Positions 5,332 to 6,208 of a DNA stretch of 6,208 nt are shown here, piece by piece. Under the pieces are notes generated by a model. That model was not told the DNA's origin, did no database searches, and saw only the letters and a list, made by a program, of their open reading frames with translations. Source of the DNA: an uncultured Clostridia bacterium (lineage in GTDB: Bacteria > Bacillota > Clostridia > TANB77 > CAG-508); contig CARBKU010000078.1 of assembly GCA_948946035.1 (NCBI GenBank), positions 1 to 6,208 on the forward strand, written 5' to 3'. The translations under genes and the position numbers were made by a program. The stretch's first letter is position 1; the number at the start of each line of letters is the position of its first letter.

Positions 5332-6208
5332 ATGTATAGAGAGATGCAGTCAGTCAATATAGAAGATTATATATTTAATACACTACCATACAATGGAGAA
5401 ATAAATTTACAAGAAATACAAAGAATAGAGCAATCTTTAAGAGATTTTGCAGAAGGACATACTTCACAAGGAATTACATATGAGGAGGCATTTAAATTCT
5501 TAGACTGGATGACCTATAATGCTAGAGTAGCTGTAGTAAAAGGTAATAATTATGAAAATGTTATGACAGAACCACTTACTGGAACTTGTGCAATAACTCA
5601 AGAAATTAATACAACTATTGCAGAAAAAGTAGGATTAAATGCTAAACCATTTAATATGGGAGATTGTGTAGGAAGTACACCTATGACAGAAGAAGATATA
5701 AGAAGAATTAAGAATGGTTGGGCTTCAACTCAATTAAGACATGCTGTAACTATGATTAATATTCCAATACAAATAAATGGAGTTGTACAAAATCATACTT
5801 ATTTATTAGATCCTACAGTTAGGCAATTCTGTTTAAAAGAGAATTGTTCTAAAGACTTATATTTTGATCAAGAGAGAATTCAAAAAGGATATGTAGCTCC
5901 ACATCCAGCTTATTTTTTGACAGAGGAATATTTAAGAGAACAAGGAGCAAGTGAAGAACAAATAAAACAGTCAGAATATGTAGCTAAAGTACTTATTAAT
6001 AGAGGGTATATGGAACTTACAGAGGAAACAGCTAAAATATATGGTGATGCATTTGCAAAGTCTGGAATTAGAGAACAATTTAAAGATACAAAATTAACTA
6101 TGACAGGATTAGATTATATTAAAGAATTTGCAAAAGGAGATTCAAGTTTAATAAGGAGTTCAGAATATGAAAAATATAAAAAAACTCCACTAGAAGCAGA
6201 AAAACAAA
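5332..6208 (+). CDS. unrecognised protein with Cys-His-Asp arrangement (possible papain/transglutaminase fold), 3' end outside window
   Basis: An open frame of 292 codons from ATG 5332, with ribosome site AAAAGGAG at 5317-5324, running off the window. I do not recognise the family. A candidate catalytic core is visible: Cys86 in EPLTGTCAITQ, His137 in STQLRHAVTMI, and Asp160 in YLLDPTVRQFC, the order C-H-D with an aspartate in a 'LLDPTxRQF' strand as in papain- and transglutaminase-like enzymes; His155 (QNHTY) is an alternative. The N-terminal 80 residues are helical and acidic. After the core come more charged helices (about 190-292). There is no signal peptide or membrane segment, so a cytoplasmic protein is likely. 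No convincing promoter lies in the 30 bases after the veg terminator, so it may depend on read-through. Peptidase, deamidase or cross-linking activity are all possible. Confidence 0.7.
   Translation, partial: MYREMQSVNIEDYIFNTLPYNGEINLQEIQRIEQSLRDFAEGHTSQGITYEEAFKFLDWMTYNARVAVVKGNNYENVMTEPLTGTCAITQEINTTIAEKVGLNAKPFNMGDCVGSTPMTEEDIRRIKNGWASTQLRHAVTMINIPIQINGVVQNHTYLLDPTVRQFCLKENCSKDLYFDQERIQKGYVAPHPAYFLTEEYLREQGASEEQIKQSEYVAKVLINRGYMELTEETAKIYGDAFAKSGIREQFKDTKLTMTGLDYIKEFAKGDSSLIRSSEYEKYKKTPLEAEKQ

Overview
The window is AT-rich DNA from a spore-forming Firmicute, most likely a clostridium. The evidence is the low GC, the A-rich codon use, strong AGGAGG-type ribosome sites, and a sporulation block at the right: the 3' part of spoIIID, then yabG with a sigma-K type promoter, then veg with a consensus vegetative promoter.

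Positions 1 to about 3700 look like the right-hand part of an integrated element whose left end lies outside the window. From left to right it holds: a consensus promoter and a frameshifted RNase H-like/winged-helix gene; a promoter and a small acidic protein of the kind found in mobile elements; a decayed conserved hypothetical gene; a 226-bp IS21-like non-autonomous insertion with a nested perfect 28-bp inverted repeat; the C-terminal remnant of a PIN-domain toxin; its intact small partner; two ~48-bp direct repeats, a strong terminator and a promoter; and an intact 529-codon large serine recombinase.

The recombinase ends exactly where a reading frame matching the C-terminal half of the mother-cell regulator SpoIIID begins (from its recognition helix, V-H-K-D, onward). 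The simplest reading is that the element sits inside spoIIID and that this is its right junction. The arrangement recalls the skin element that splits sigK in Bacillus subtilis, where a serine recombinase removes the insertion in the mother cell. Here most cargo is decayed but the recombinase is intact, which fits selection to keep excision working. The left half of spoIIID and the other junction are not in the window, so this remains an inference.

From 3704 to the end the DNA is host chromosome: spoIIID 3' part, yabG (spore-coat processing protease), veg, a terminator, and the start of an unnamed protein with a Cys-His-Asp arrangement typical of papain/transglutaminase-fold enzymes, cut off by the window edge.
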